A stretch of 64,000 nt of DNA from Acetobacterium wieringae (GTDB lineage Bacteria > Bacillota > Clostridia > Eubacteriales > Eubacteriaceae). The notes beneath the pieces are model-generated. The model saw only the letters and a program-made list of their open reading frames with translations, was not told the origin of the DNA and ran no database searches. Shown one piece after another: positions 15,654-25,872 of the stretch. The stretch is from the NCBI RefSeq assembly GCF_026646375.1, contig NZ_JAIPPU010000004.1:62001-126000 (forward strand). The letters are read 5' to 3'. Numbering within the stretch: the stretch's first letter is position 1; each line of letters begins with the position of its first letter. The position numbers and the translations under genes were made by a program.

Positions 15654-16884
15654 ATTCTGTTTGATCCAGTCCCAAAAATCCCGGAATTGGAATGGCGCTA
15701 CCGATTACTGAGCCTATCACCAGAGGAATAATCGCACTGAGGGGAAACATAATCAGCAATAACAAAATTACCGCCAATGGTTTTCGAAGAATTGCTCCGG
15801 TGAGACCAGCAGCGACCACAGCCACACAAAAAATGGGATCGATGGGTAGTAAAATCGCAAATGCATAGCCAATCGCTGCCCCAGAAAAAATCACCGGGAA
15901 TATATGACCTCCCCGCCACCCCAGTTCCAAGCAGATATTGGTGATTAACAGTTTAACAATGGCGGTTACAAAAAGTAGCCCAACACCAATGCTTTCCCAG
16001 CTTGTCATCAGTCCGGTCATCTGGTGTTCACCGGAAAACATGGTGTAGGGTAAAAATATGCCCACCCCGCCGAGAATCACACCAGCTACCACCGCTTTCA
16101 CCACCACCTTGTTTTTAAGCGGATGAATCGCTTTTTTTACAATACTCTTAAAGATGAAATAAAGCATCCCCAGTAGGCTCCCTGCCAGAGCCAGGGGAAT
16201 CACCAGTGTCCATTCAGTGGTTCCCAGGGTTTTAATCTCAGGAAAATTTCCCAGACCATATCCGCCACCGATTGTGTGAGACAGTAACCGATATGCGCCC
16301 AACCCACCAAGAATCCCAACAAAATACAATAAAATTTTCTTATTTCTCGGTATCTTTTTTACACTGCCATCATCCTCAATCTGATTGACAAATCCAAACA
16401 GTGGTGAATTAAAAATTACGCCAATGGTGGCTGCCATCCCAATTTCAGCGATTTCATCTGCTTCGGTCAGGGCAAATTTCAGTTTGTCGGAAAACCAGAA
16501 ACATAACCCCACAATAATCCCGGAGAGCCCGGCCTCCGGTCCCAGGCTGCCACCGAAAATTAGCGGTAACAGCGCCGCAATTCCAACAATATGAAGATTA
16601 TTATACGGGACCTTTTGTCCGCTTTTTACCTCGGCCATGATTTCTGATAATTCTCTGGGATAGGGACCAAAGCGTTTTTCCCATAACCCGACCAGCACAC
16701 CTCCCAGCGCACAAACCACCAGCGGATAAACAGCTAAATTTAGATTTTTGGGGATAACATGCCAGATAATTTCAATGCCATGATTTAATAAAAAGAGAAT
16801 CAGCCAGGTGATCCCCCCAATGATCCCGCCTAAAATACCTACAACCAGAATCATCACCAGGTTTTTTTTCAGCTCAAGCCACAC
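15652..16884 (-). CDS. ClC-family chloride channel/transporter
   Basis: A 410-residue integral membrane protein with about ten helices. The anion-selectivity motifs are recognisable: GSLGPEAGL near residue 111 (GxGxE type) and GWRGGHIFPVIFSG near 320 (GGxFxP type). It would move Cl-, or another halide such as F-, possibly in exchange for protons. A glutamate is present in the GPEAG motif. No C-terminal CBS domains are present. The start is a GTG with GGAGGTGAAAC before it. The gene stands alone between a bidirectional terminator and the diguanylate cyclase gene. Confidence 0.85.
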   Translation of the reverse strand: MWLELKKNLVMILVVGILGGIIGGITWLILFLLNHGIEIIWHVIPKNLNLAVYPLVVCALGGVLVGLWEKRFGPYPRELSEIMAEVKSGQKVPYNNLHIVGIAALLPLIFGGSLGPEAGLSGIIVGLCFWFSDKLKFALTEADEIAEIGMAATIGVIFNSPLFGFVNQIEDDGSVKKIPRNKKILLYFVGILGGLGAYRLLSHTIGGGYGLGNFPEIKTLGTTEWTLVIPLALAGSLLGMLYFIFKSIVKKAIHPLKNKVVVKAVVAGVILGGVGIFLPYTMFSGEHQMTGLMTSWESIGVGLLFVTAIVKLLITNICLELGWRGGHIFPVIFSGAAIGYAFAILLPIDPIFCVAVVAAGLTGAILRKPLAVILLLLIMFPLSAIIPLVIGSVIGSAIPIPGFLGLDQTE

Positions 16885-17028
16885 GTTTCACCTCCAGATG
16901 CGTTCCCGTCATTAACCGCCCGCTTGCTACCAGTTGTCAATGACATTATTAAAGTCATTATACCCTAAATTCACACAAACTCGCAATCGTATCCATCGGT
17001 TAAAAGACTAAAAGCACCACGGCCACGG

Positions 17029-18075
17029 CTACAGCCGTTCAGTACTGAATTGTACTCGATTCTTGCCGAATTCTTTGGCCTTATACATGGCAATATCCGA
17101 ATAGTTCAGGAGTTCTGTCGTGGTAACTCCATCCTGGGGAAAGCAGGCAACTCCAAAGCTGGCACTGATATTTAATTCCATGTTTTCAATTACAAAGGTC
17201 TCCAGCAGTGCAGTTCGAATTTTCTCAACATATTCTAAAATCTCTATTTCAGTGAGATCACGTTGTATAATCAGAGTAAATTCATCGCCCCCCAGACATC
17301 CCAGCATATCCTGCTGATAAATAATCTTCTTAATTTTATCGGCAATGGCTTTCAGTAGCAAGTCCCCAATATAATGGCCTTTATAATCGTTAATTCTTTT
17401 AAAATTGTCAAGATCAATAAACACCACCGCAAAATGTGCCACTTGTTCCTGACAGCGCTCAACCAGAGCATCAAGCTTACCAATAAGCATCTCTCGGTTA
17501 GGCAGTCCGGTTAAAACATCGGTAAAGGCCAGATAATTGAGCCGCACCTCCCGCTGTTTCATTTTGCGGTTCAGTTCCTTTAACTTAACATTTTGTTGTA
17601 AAAATTCTTTTTCTGAACTGGCCAATTCATCATAGAGGGCGCTAAGTTCCATCTTCTGTTCGGTTATCTCGGTTAATTTGGTACTGAAGCTATACTCATA
17701 AAACGAAATAATACTGATCGTGATGATGGTACACAGCGGTACCACCACCCCCGGGAGCGCCTCCAGATTCCCCTGTCCGATAACCACCCCGAACAGCACC
17801 AGTAACGACGCCAAAATATTTATACCCACCGCAATCTGATAGCCTTTATTCCGTACCGCAACCACCAGATAGACCGATACCATCACTTGTATTTGTGCAA
17901 TGACTCCGGCAATATTGCTTAAGGCAGAGAGCCGCACCTGGAGAAAAATAACGGTTATGAACACGATTACGCAAATCGCAATTTTCAACGCCGAAACTAT
18001 TTTATTTTCTGTACCCGTCTTTTTCTTTTCCAGGTAATTTTTTTTCAGACTTGTCAAATCCTTGCTTTTTTCCAT
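17029..18075 (-). CDS. membrane diguanylate cyclase (GGDEF)
   Basis: A 348-residue protein with an N-terminal membrane region (five or so helices within residues ~30-150), a short coiled coil and a C-terminal GGDEF domain. The active-site motif is intact (LGGDEFTL near residue 263), as is DVLTGLPNR, so it should make c-di-GMP from GTP. The I-site position (RxxD five residues before GGDEF) is not occupied, suggesting no classical product inhibition. The frame is open far upstream through the aldolase gene. I chose the ATG 7 bases after that gene's stop because TGAGGAATCG precedes it. Confidence 0.85.
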   Translation of the reverse strand: MEKSKDLTSLKKNYLEKKKTGTENKIVSALKIAICVIVFITVIFLQVRLSALSNIAGVIAQIQVMVSVYLVVAVRNKGYQIAVGINILASLLVLFGVVIGQGNLEALPGVVVPLCTIITISIISFYEYSFSTKLTEITEQKMELSALYDELASSEKEFLQQNVKLKELNRKMKQREVRLNYLAFTDVLTGLPNREMLIGKLDALVERCQEQVAHFAVVFIDLDNFKRINDYKGHYIGDLLLKAIADKIKKIIYQQDMLGCLGGDEFTLIIQRDLTEIEILEYVEKIRTALLETFVIENMELNISASFGVACFPQDGVTTTELLNYSDIAMYKAKEFGKNRVQFSTERL

Positions 18076-18082
18076 CGATTCC

Positions 18083-18760
18083 TCACTCATCTTTTTCATC
18101 TGGTTCATGATAGGACACTTTTTGACCATAGAAACGATCAAACTTAACGACCATCCTTGCCATTTCATCCGCATCCAGAACGACCGGAGTGCCAATGGCT
18201 CTGGCTTTTACATAAACCTCCGCACAGTGCTCTATTTGTTCGGCGATGTTAAAGGCATTGAGAATATCTGTGCTGCCCGTCAGCAAACCATGGTTAGCCA
18301 TTAACACCGCAAAGCGATCCCGCATCGCCTCAAAGGTTTTTTCTGCCAGTTCCATAGTGCCAAAAGAGGCATAATCGGCGCAGCGCACATCCAATCCTGA
18401 ATAGGCCACCAGGTAACTGGATGCCGGTAGCGGCTGGCGCAGGGTTGCCAAAACGGTTGAATAAACCGAATGCGTGTGAACCACCGCTGCAATATCATCC
18501 CGCCTGACATAAAAAATCCGGTGCAGTTCATACTCACTGGATGGCTTTCGGCGACCATCGACAATTTTTCCATCAAGATCCATCACTACTACATCTTCCA
18601 CTAAGGTTTCAAAATAATCGATGCCGCTGGGGCTGACAGCCATCAAACCCTTTTCACGATTTAAAATACTGATGTTGCCACCAGTGCCTTTCGTTAATCC
18701 GGCTGTAATCATCTTACGGCAGTAGTTAACCACATCTTGCCGTTCTTTTTGTAATAGCAC
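18083..18760 (-). CDS. class II aldolase, L-fuculose-phosphate aldolase-like
   Basis: A 225-residue cytoplasmic zinc aldolase. GTGGNIS near residue 26 binds the phosphate, Glu76 corresponds to the catalytic acid/base, and His95, His97 and His157 (HTHS and NHGLL) are the zinc ligands expected in FucA. Substrates in the family include fuculose-1-P, rhamnulose-1-P, ribulose-5-P and methylthioribulose-1-P, and the sequence alone does not separate them. In Firmicutes a methylthioribulose or 5-deoxyribose salvage role is also possible. It is the upstream partner of the diguanylate cyclase gene, 7 bases apart, which is an odd functional pairing. Confidence 0.8.
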   Translation of the reverse strand: MLLQKERQDVVNYCRKMITAGLTKGTGGNISILNREKGLMAVSPSGIDYFETLVEDVVVMDLDGKIVDGRRKPSSEYELHRIFYVRRDDIAAVVHTHSVYSTVLATLRQPLPASSYLVAYSGLDVRCADYASFGTMELAEKTFEAMRDRFAVLMANHGLLTGSTDILNAFNIAEQIEHCAEVYVKARAIGTPVVLDADEMARMVVKFDRFYGQKVSYHEPDEKDE

Positions 18761-18863
18761 ATTATCACCTTCTTACTTGGATATCGTTTTTTTAGGCTGT
18801 AAAACAACAGAATCGTTTTTCTATGCATTATTTTTATATTTTAACATAGAGAATTTGACTAGA

Positions 18864-18890
18864 CAACGTGTGGCGTATAGTGTGACAGAA
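18864..18890 (-). repeat. degenerate core of interspersed repeat family 1 (copy D)
   Basis: The minus-strand core CACTATACGCCACACGTTG matches the core of the better copies at 33.8 kb, 40.5 kb and 45.0 kb (ACTGTACGCC...ACGTTAC). Flanks are too diverged to set the ends. The remainder of the 300-base gap holds AT-rich sequence and a terminator. A 97-codon open frame there is not convincing as a gene. Confidence 0.4.
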
Positions 18891-18937
18891 TTTTTACCAC
18901 TGCGGACAAATATCATTATCTTTATCATCGAGACTTT

Positions 18938-18988
18938 TAAAAAAAGCCCTGCTGATCAATCCCGTTTGACTGCATCGGCAAGGCTTTG
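18938..18988 (-). terminator. intrinsic terminator of the chemoreceptor gene
   Basis: On the minus strand AAAGCCTTGC pairs with GCAGGGCTTT (one G-U pair) and is followed by TTTTTTT. It lies about 80 bases after the chemoreceptor stop codon. Confidence 0.7.
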
Positions 18989-19066
18989 TTATCATCTGTC
19001 CTTGGTTTTTCTAATGATTTACTCTGTTAGTTCTCAATATCGGACGAGTCTTCAATTATTTGTTTC

Positions 19067-21799
19067 CTAATATTTGTCGTTGTCATCCAGCACAATTTGA
19101 GGTTCAAAAGAAAGATCTGCTTCGTTTTTGATCGCTTTCGCTTCTTCAAATCGAGTTTGTATTTTTCGTGTCTGGCCAATACTTTTTAATTCAAAAGCGC
19201 CAACCATTTGTTTGAGCATTTCGGCCTGACCTGATAATTCTTCACTGGCAGCAGCACTTTCTTCTGCCGTGGCCGAATTTGTTTGCACCACCTGGGAAAC
19301 CTGTTCAATACCTTTGGTAATCTGGGCTATTTCCGAAGCCTGATCGTTGGATGCCTGGGCAATGTTACCAACAAGGCTGGTTACCTGCTCAATTTCATTC
19401 AGTATTTCCTTGAGACTTTCGGCAGTTTCATCAGCAATCCGGGTGCCTACTTCCACTTTGTCGATGGAGCCTTCAATCAGACCTGTGGTTTCTTTTGCCG
19501 CCTCAGCACTTCGTGCTGCCAGCGTTCTGACTTCTTCTGCTACTACCGCAAAGCCTTTGCCATGCTGACCCGCCCGGGCTGCTTCCACAGCAGCATTCAG
19601 GGCCAAAATATTTGTCTGGAAAGCAATGTCATCAATCACTTTGATGATTTTAGAAATATTGTTGGAGGATTCACTAATTTCATCCATGGCGGTAACCATT
19701 TTTTCCATCTGATCATTTCCCACTTCGGCATTTTTTCGGACTCTTACTGCCAATTCGTTCGCCTGATTTGCATTCATAGCATTTCGCTTGGTTTCTCCTG
19801 CGACTTCTTCAATCGATGCCGTTAACTCCTGGATCGAGCTGGCTTGTTCCGTGGTTCCCTGCGACAGATTCTGACCGCCATCCGAAATCTGTCTGGCCCC
19901 CATTTCAACCTGTCCGGCGGCATCGTTGATTTCCTGCATGGTCTGGCTGAGCTTGTCATTAATCGCATTGAGGGATGTTTTAATAGGTAGAAAATCCCCC
20001 AGATACTCACTTGTAATTTCCTGATTTAAACTACCCTGTCCCATGGCTTCCAATGTTTCTGAAATTTCGTCGACATAGCGTTTTAGGAAGATGATCGTAT
20101 TATTTAAAGCATTCTTGATCTGAGCATGGTCGCCTTTGTATTCACCGGACATTGTAATTTTCAGATTTCCGGTGGATAACAAATCCAGAATCTCTGCTGC
20201 TTCAGTCAGTGGCTGTATGATGGCATCCAAGGTCTGATTAAAGCCATCGATAACCTTGGCAAATTCACCCTGAAATTTAGAGGTATCACCCCGATTTGCC
20301 AAATTCCCTTCAACGGCAATACTGGCCATGCTTTCCGTTTCCTGAACCAGGCTTAAAATGTTTTCGATCATGGCAATCAGGCTGGGGTTTAACGTGTCAT
20401 TTTCGCTTCGCTTGCCGATCTGCTGCAATGTTTCCAGATCGCTCATATCTCCGGACGCAATATGAGTGGCAACATTAACCACCCGAATCAGACGCTCATG
20501 CACCGTATTGATGGCTTTTGCAATATCAGCGTAAATTCCCAGGTACTGGCCGGTCATTTCCTCAGAATAGTCATTAAGGCTCATCTTTTCAAGAATCCGT
20601 TTGCCTTCCGATAATGCGCTTAGCCCATCAATACAGGTGTTTAAATTGTTCTTTATAATATTAAAATCACCCTCGTAGTTATCCGTAATCTTTTGCGGAA
20701 TAATTCCCTGACTGATCTGCTCCACATAGTCAGCTGCAACATTCAGTGGTCCGACCACCGCATCCAGTGTCGCATTAACCCCTTCAACGATTTCTCTATA
20801 TCCACCTGCAAAAGCCGATGCATCACCTCTGGTGTTCAGTCTTCCTTCCACAGCAGCAGCCGACAACCTATTTGCTTCTTCAATCAGTGCCCGAATGGTT
20901 TCGATGATCTGTTTAAGCGCTGGTGCCAATTCATCCTGATCATCCCGAGGTACAATGTTGGCACTGACATCCCCAGCTGATACATCATTTAATGTACCAA
21001 CAATCACTGTTTGAATGCTATCTGAAAATGTATCCAATGCATCAGCCATCTCGCCGACTTCGTCTTTTCGATCCATCTTAAGTCGGATCATAAAATGACC
21101 GTGATTCATCTCTTTTAGACCTTCTGAAACCTTTTGGATGGGTTTTCCAATAATCTTGCTCAAAAATATTCCCAATGCAATGGCAACGATCATCCCTAAA
21201 ATTGTGATGACCGATATTAGGGTAACTGCCGCAGTTGTGTCACGGGTGTTCTCACTGATCTGGGCTTCTCCGGAATCAACCTTCATTTTAATCAGCTCAC
21301 CCATTTCTGTAATCGCTGTTTCAAACGATGTTGTTAGTGACCCCGTTTCATCAAGCATCGCCAATGCTTCTGCATCTTTGTTTTCTGCTGCTAGACCGGC
21401 CGCCGTATCAATTTGTTTTTCAGCTTCGGAAATAGTTTCTTTAAGCTTGGCAAACTCGACCCGTACCTCTTCTTTGACAATTGTCGCTTCAAATTTGTCC
21501 ATTGAAGAGCTGATCATTTCTTTTTCGGCTGCAATCTCCTCGGCATCTTTTTTAATTTCGTCTGGATTAGATTCTAAAACCATATCCACTAATTGATATC
21601 TCATTTTTTCCAGACTTGAAAGTAAGTTTCCGGTACTCATATGCGCAGTGGTCACATTATTGTAAGAATCAATGTAGGATGCATTGATTTTATTTAGATT
21701 AAGCACACCGATTAATCCGACAATACCTGCCACCAGAGACACAAGAATAAAACTGATTACCAGTTTACGGGTGATCTTCATGTCATAAATCCATTTCAT
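19067..21799 (-). CDS. methyl-accepting chemotaxis protein with repeated HAMP-like linkers
   Basis: A 910-residue transmembrane chemoreceptor: TM1 at ~12-33, a four-helix-bundle sensor at ~35-185 outside the membrane, TM2 at ~190-213, and HAMP at ~214-266. A long linker of repeated units follows (~303-392 and ~484-573, each with VEG-L-RGD...F...G...LDA...PL...A), with partial copies at ~402-433 and ~578-614. The C-terminal signalling domain has the hairpin tip [20 protein letters not shown] at ~725. It should control CheA. No CheW-binding pentapeptide tether is visible. The ATG has AAAGGAG before it. The ligand is unknown and no other che genes are nearby. Confidence 0.9.
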   Translation of the reverse strand: MKWIYDMKITRKLVISFILVSLVAGIVGLIGVLNLNKINASYIDSYNNVTTAHMSTGNLLSSLEKMRYQLVDMVLESNPDEIKKDAEEIAAEKEMISSSMDKFEATIVKEEVRVEFAKLKETISEAEKQIDTAAGLAAENKDAEALAMLDETGSLTTSFETAITEMGELIKMKVDSGEAQISENTRDTTAAVTLISVITILGMIVAIALGIFLSKIIGKPIQKVSEGLKEMNHGHFMIRLKMDRKDEVGEMADALDTFSDSIQTVIVGTLNDVSAGDVSANIVPRDDQDELAPALKQIIETIRALIEEANRLSAAAVEGRLNTRGDASAFAGGYREIVEGVNATLDAVVGPLNVAADYVEQISQGIIPQKITDNYEGDFNIIKNNLNTCIDGLSALSEGKRILEKMSLNDYSEEMTGQYLGIYADIAKAINTVHERLIRVVNVATHIASGDMSDLETLQQIGKRSENDTLNPSLIAMIENILSLVQETESMASIAVEGNLANRGDTSKFQGEFAKVIDGFNQTLDAIIQPLTEAAEILDLLSTGNLKITMSGEYKGDHAQIKNALNNTIIFLKRYVDEISETLEAMGQGSLNQEITSEYLGDFLPIKTSLNAINDKLSQTMQEINDAAGQVEMGARQISDGGQNLSQGTTEQASSIQELTASIEEVAGETKRNAMNANQANELAVRVRKNAEVGNDQMEKMVTAMDEISESSNNISKIIKVIDDIAFQTNILALNAAVEAARAGQHGKGFAVVAEEVRTLAARSAEAAKETTGLIEGSIDKVEVGTRIADETAESLKEILNEIEQVTSLVGNIAQASNDQASEIAQITKGIEQVSQVVQTNSATAEESAAASEELSGQAEMLKQMVGAFELKSIGQTRKIQTRFEEAKAIKNEADLSFEPQIVLDDNDKY

Positions 21800-22084
21800 T
21801 TTGCTTTGCTCCTTTGTTGAAGTATTGATAAAGAACTTTGTAAATTAATTTGTAAGTTTAAATTTTAGTCAGTGCTAATTTTTTCTTAGTCGAAACAGAC
21901 TTCCGCTCCTTTCAAAACCAAATCATTTTTTTGTTTCACTAAGCCACGTATCAGATAAAAAATAAACACTCTACTTATTATTCTAATCGTTATTATACAA
22001 TTTTTATTATTGAAATACTATTGTTATTTAATAATAACTAATATTTATTATCTAGTGCCATTTCCTTTTCACAATGCCAAAATG
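21800..22084 (-). other. AT-rich upstream region of the chemoreceptor gene
   Basis: No gene is visible. The minus strand contains TATAAT at 21992-21997, preceded by a poor -35 at normal spacing, so it is only a weak promoter candidate. I do not see a SigD-type (GCCGATAA) flagellar promoter. The remainder is rich in TTATTATT runs. Confidence 0.3.
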
Positions 22085-22130
22085 AAAAAACTTTGCCTAA
22101 GAGTCGCTACTCCATCGGCAAAGTTTTTTT
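22085..22130 (-). terminator. terminator at the end of the ilv-leu operon
   Basis: On the minus strand AACTTTGCC pairs with GGCAAAGTT, with an inner GAGTAGCGACTC stem, and is followed by TTTTTT. It lies just downstream of ilvB and separates the operon from the chemoreceptor gene. A T-run on the plus side makes it symmetric. Confidence 0.85.
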
Positions 22131-22146
22131 ATAATTTCCAAGTTGT

Positions 22147-23808
22147 CTATTCGTAATAAATCTCGTCTATGGCGCAACCAGCTGGAACAATGGGATAAAC
22201 CCCTTCTTCATTCGAGATCTTGACGTGAACCAGCAACGGACCCGGTTGGTCTTTGATTGCTTCCAGAGTCTGATTCAGTTCGTCCATGGTGGAGACCTTG
22301 TAACCAGGGATACCGCTGGCAGCAGCCAGCATAATGTAGTCGGTGCATTGAACAATGTCGGTCTGGGCATAGCGCTTGTCGCTGAACAGCTTCTGCCATT
22401 GTCGTACCATTCCCAACGATTCGTTGTCAAACAGGAAGATCTTTAACGGAATCTGGTACTTGCTGACAGTGATCAATTCCTGACAGTTCATCCGGAAACT
22501 GCCGTCACCAGCAACGAGCAGCACATCGGCATCAGGATTGGCCAGCTTAACGCCAATCGAAGCCCCCAGTCCGTAGCCCATGGTGCCTAAACCACCGGAG
22601 GTGATAAACTGAGCCGGACGCTTAACGTTCCAGTATTGGCCGACCCACATCTGATGCTGCCCAACTTCGGTGACCACAAAAGCTTCCGGATAGGCGGCAT
22701 TAATGGTGTTGAGGATATTCTTGGGATGATAATCCCCTTTTTCGGCACAGGGAATAACCCAACCCTTGATTTTTTCATACCATTCCGGGTAAGATTTTTC
22801 TTCAATGTCTTTGGTGAGCAACGGCAGCACATCTTTGATATTGCCCTGAATCTGAATTTCGGCCGGAATATTTTTGGCAAATTCAGTGGGATCGACATCG
22901 ATATGGATGACTGTTTTATTGCGGACAAAGGCATCGCAGTTACCGGTAACCCGGTCGCTGAAACGGGCACCGATGGCAATCAACAAATCGGAATTGATAA
23001 CCGCCAGATTAGTTTCCTGGAAGCCGTGCATACCAACCATTCCCATCGACAGCTCATGATCCCGGGGAATGCCCCCTAATCCCATCAGCGAGTTGGCCAC
23101 TGGAATGCCGGATTTTTCAGCAAAGGCCAGCAGTTCTTCATGGGCTTTGGATTTAAGCACCCCGCCACCTGCATAGATCATTGGTCGCTGAGCGTTATTG
23201 ATGGCTGTCACCGCTTCTAAGATCTTTGATTCCTTGATGTCCGGATAGATCTGGCGCAGCTTGGGGATAAACATTTTCTTGTATTCAGTCTTTGCCAGAA
23301 AGATGTCCTTGGGAATATCGATTACAACCGGGCCGGGCCGTCCCGATTGAGCAATCACAAAGGCTTCCCGGATCGTGTCGGCCAGGTCTTCTACATTGGT
23401 GACCAGATAATTATGCTTGGTAATTTGCATAGTCACGCTGGTGATGTCAATTTCCTGGAAGGAATCCTTGCCCAGCAAAGGCGAAGCTACCTGACCGGTG
23501 ATCACAACCAGAGGCACCGAGTCCAGATAGGCATTGGCGATTCCGGTAATGGCATTGGTTGCACCAGGGCCGGAGGTGGTAATGGCGACCCCCACCGTAT
23601 CACTTGTTCTGGCATAGCCATCGGCGGCATGAACCCCATTTTGTTCGTGACAGGGGCCAATTTCGGTAATATCATGGTCGAGTCGATAGAAGGCATCAAA
23701 TAATGGAATGACCACCCCGCCTGGGAATGAAAAGACATGTTTGATGCCCTGTTCTTCCAGACAGCGGACGGTGATTTCCGACCCCAATAATAATTCTTTG
23801 TTATTCAA
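22147..23808 (-). CDS. ilvB: acetolactate synthase large (catalytic) subunit
   Basis: A 553-residue ThDP- and FAD-dependent enzyme that condenses two pyruvates to acetolactate, or pyruvate with 2-oxobutyrate, the first shared step to valine, leucine and isoleucine. The ThDP-activating Glu is in CHEQNGVHAADGYAR near residue 55. The ThDP/Mg motif is GDGSFRMNCQEL near residue 444, and the substrate-loop segment MVRQWQKLF follows. The start is TTG after AAAGGAAG. It is the last gene of the operon. No ilvN/ilvH small regulatory subunit is encoded beside it, so the subunit must lie elsewhere or the enzyme works alone. Confidence 0.93.
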   Translation of the reverse strand: MNNKELLLGSEITVRCLEEQGIKHVFSFPGGVVIPLFDAFYRLDHDITEIGPCHEQNGVHAADGYARTSDTVGVAITTSGPGATNAITGIANAYLDSVPLVVITGQVASPLLGKDSFQEIDITSVTMQITKHNYLVTNVEDLADTIREAFVIAQSGRPGPVVIDIPKDIFLAKTEYKKMFIPKLRQIYPDIKESKILEAVTAINNAQRPMIYAGGGVLKSKAHEELLAFAEKSGIPVANSLMGLGGIPRDHELSMGMVGMHGFQETNLAVINSDLLIAIGARFSDRVTGNCDAFVRNKTVIHIDVDPTEFAKNIPAEIQIQGNIKDVLPLLTKDIEEKSYPEWYEKIKGWVIPCAEKGDYHPKNILNTINAAYPEAFVVTEVGQHQMWVGQYWNVKRPAQFITSGGLGTMGYGLGASIGVKLANPDADVLLVAGDGSFRMNCQELITVSKYQIPLKIFLFDNESLGMVRQWQKLFSDKRYAQTDIVQCTDYIMLAAASGIPGYKVSTMDELNQTLEAIKDQPGPLLVHVKISNEEGVYPIVPAGCAIDEIYYE

Positions 23809-23857
23809 ATCTTCACTTCCTTTCTATTTTTGGTTGAGATTAATTCATTTAGACTAT

Positions 23858-23920
23858 CCGTTCGTTGGCGGACGATCGGGGATGACCAAGGGGTCAGACT
23901 CTCGCCCCTACGAACCGGGA
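23858..23920 (+). repeat. extragenic repeat, family 2 copy G (ilvD-ilvB gap)
   Basis: About 60 bp resembling the copy between leuB and cimA (shared skeleton CGTT-GT-GGCGA...CCAA-G-GTCAG-CT-CGC-CC-ACGA-CC). It contains GACCAAGGGGTCAGACTCT, a 19-mer that recurs exactly at 31616. Non-coding. Confidence 0.65.
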
Positions 23921-23969
23921 TTATTGTTAGTTATTTTTATTATTTTGATAAATGTAATATTTGTTTATG

Positions 23970-23988
23970 GGGCGGGTAGTACCCACCC
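23970..23988. repeat. hairpin just downstream of ilvD
   Basis: GGGCGGGT and ACCCACCC pair with one mismatch around AGT. No T-tract follows on the minus strand, so it is likely an RNA-stabilising or extragenic palindrome rather than a terminator. Confidence 0.5.
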
Positions 23989-24002
23989 GATGCTTTTATT
24001 TT

Positions 24003-25667
24003 TTATTTTTCAAAGACGGCGCCGGTGGAGGCGGAAGTTACCAGTCGGGCGTAGCGAGACAGATAACCGGTTTTAATCTTTGGTTCCAAAGGTACCCAGG
24101 CAGCTTTTCGCTGTGCCAGAACGGCATCATCGACCTTTACAGATAAAGAACGGTTGACAATATCGATGGCAATGATGTCACCCTCTTCAATTAAACCGAT
24201 GGTTCCGCCAGCCGCAGCTTCCGGAGAGACATGACCGATACAGGCACCCCGGGTGGCACCCGAGAAGCGGCCGTCGGTAATCAAAGCGACATCCTTGTCC
24301 AGTCCCATTCCAGCAATGGCCGAGGTTGGGAACAGCATTTCCCGCATTCCCGGGCCGCCTTTGGGGCCTTCATAACGGATCACCACCACGTCACCCGCCA
24401 CAATTTTTCCAGCTTTAATGGCAGCAGTGGCTTCTTCTTCGGAGTTGAACACCCGGGCTGGGCCTTCATGTTTTAGCATTTCCGGCGCCACTGCCCCCTG
24501 CTTAACGACGCCGCCATCCGGGGCTAGGTTGCCAAAGAGTACCGCCAGTCCTCCGGTGGGGCTGTAGGGATTGGTTAGTGGGCGAATGACTTCCGGGTTT
24601 TTATTGTAAACACAAGTCAGGTTTTCAGCAATGGTTTTACCAGTAACGGTCATTAAAGACGTATCAATCAGATCGGCATCGGCCAGAGTTTTCATAACGG
24701 CCTGAATCCCACCAGCAAAGTACAGATCTTCCAGATGGTGATTTCCGGCCGGGGCCAGCTTACACAGGTGTGGCGTTTTAGCAGAAATCTCATTGACTTC
24801 TTGAAGATCGATGCAAACACCGGCTTCATTGGCAATGGCAGGCAGATGGAGGATGCTATTAGTCGAACAGCCCAGAGCCATATCACAAGCCAGGGCATTT
24901 CTGAAGTTAGCATCCGTCATAATATCCCGGGGTTTGATGTCCCGTTTCCACATTTCCATGACCTGAATCCCAGCTTTTTTAGCCAGACGAACCCGCTCCG
25001 CAAAAACAGCGGGAATGGTGCCATTGCCAGGTAGACCCATGCCCAACACCTCGGTTAGACAGTTCATGCTGTTGGCGGTGAACATTCCCGAGCAAGAGCC
25101 ACAGCCGGGGCAAACGGAATCCTCAAAGGATTTCAGTTCTTTTTCGTCAATTTTGCCGGCGTTATAAGCCCCCACCGCTTCAAAGGCGGTATTTAAGTCG
25201 GTGTCTTTCTGACCCACGGCTTTCCCGGTCAGCATCGGCCCTCCACTGACCACCACTGCGGGAATATTGAGCCGAGCAGCGGCCATCAACATGCCGGGGA
25301 CAACCTTGTCGCAGTTGGGAATCAAAACCAGCGCATCAAGGGAATGAGCGGTGGCCATGATTTCAATGGAATCGGCAATTAGCTCCCGTGATGCCAGAGA
25401 ATATTTCATTCCGACATGACCCATGGCGATGCCGTCGCAAACCCCGATGGCCGGAAATTCGATGGGAGTTCCCCCAGCCATGCGAACGCCTTCCTTGACG
25501 GCTTTGGTGATGGTATTTAAATGGATATGGCCGGGAATAATTTCATTAAACGAATTGACCACCCCGATTAAAGGTTGCTCCAGTTCTTCATCGATATAAC
25601 CCATGGCTTTGAATAAAGAACGTTGCGGCGTTGTTTCGACGCCTTTTTTTACACGATCACTTTTCAT
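24003..25667 (-). CDS. ilvD: dihydroxy-acid dehydratase
   Basis: A 554-residue Fe-S dehydratase that converts 2,3-dihydroxy-isovalerate and 2,3-dihydroxy-3-methylvalerate to the 2-oxo acids. [35 protein letters not shown] (Cys119) and [10 protein letters not shown] (186-194) are the conserved cluster and active-site blocks. PGH rather than PCN at residues 45-47 resembles the oxygen-sensitive [4Fe-4S] E. coli type, suiting an anaerobe. It lies between leuB and ilvB, separated from each by ~200 bases filled with repeats. Confidence 0.95.
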   Translation of the reverse strand: MKSDRVKKGVETTPQRSLFKAMGYIDEELEQPLIGVVNSFNEIIPGHIHLNTITKAVKEGVRMAGGTPIEFPAIGVCDGIAMGHVGMKYSLASRELIADSIEIMATAHSLDALVLIPNCDKVVPGMLMAAARLNIPAVVVSGGPMLTGKAVGQKDTDLNTAFEAVGAYNAGKIDEKELKSFEDSVCPGCGSCSGMFTANSMNCLTEVLGMGLPGNGTIPAVFAERVRLAKKAGIQVMEMWKRDIKPRDIMTDANFRNALACDMALGCSTNSILHLPAIANEAGVCIDLQEVNEISAKTPHLCKLAPAGNHHLEDLYFAGGIQAVMKTLADADLIDTSLMTVTGKTIAENLTCVYNKNPEVIRPLTNPYSPTGGLAVLFGNLAPDGGVVKQGAVAPEMLKHEGPARVFNSEEEATAAIKAGKIVAGDVVVIRYEGPKGGPGMREMLFPTSAIAGMGLDKDVALITDGRFSGATRGACIGHVSPEAAAGGTIGLIEEGDIIAIDIVNRSLSVKVDDAVLAQRKAAWVPLEPKIKTGYLSRYARLVTSASTGAVFEK

Positions 25668-25699
25668 TTGATATCCTTTCTGTTATGGTTTTTATTTGA

Positions 25700-25854
25700 G
25701 GGACGCACAGGGACGGACGCACACGGGGACGGTTCTTTTGTGTCCTCCGATTAAAATATTAGTAGTTGACACAAGAAAAACCATCCCCTTGTGCTTGTCT
25801 GTCTTCCGGTTAAATTATTAATAGTTGACACAAGAAAAACCGTCCCCTTGTGCT
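25700..25854. repeat. REP/BIME-like cluster between leuB and ilvD
   Basis: Two direct copies of a ~60-bp unit containing GTTGACACAAGAAAAACC(A/G)TCCCCTTGTGC (split here by position: 25765-25794 and 25825-25853) are preceded by an inverted half, GGGGACGGTTCTTTTGTGTC at 25725-25744. The inverted pair can form a long hairpin. The GGGACGG...TTGTGTC type is familiar from REP elements moved by TnpA_REP (RAYT) transposases. No such transposase is in this window. Confidence 0.75.
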
Positions 25855-25872
25855 CACTTTATGTTCTAAATT

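Noticed and set aside
18777-19066. 97-codon plus-strand frame between aldolase and chemoreceptor genes
   Set aside because: It runs through a degenerate repeat and a terminator hairpin and shows no recognisable protein pattern.
25700-25854. CRISPR array (two ~60-bp units with similar spacing)
   Set aside because: There are only two direct copies plus an inverted half, the units are palindromic and diverged, and no cas genes are near. It fits a REP/BIME cluster.
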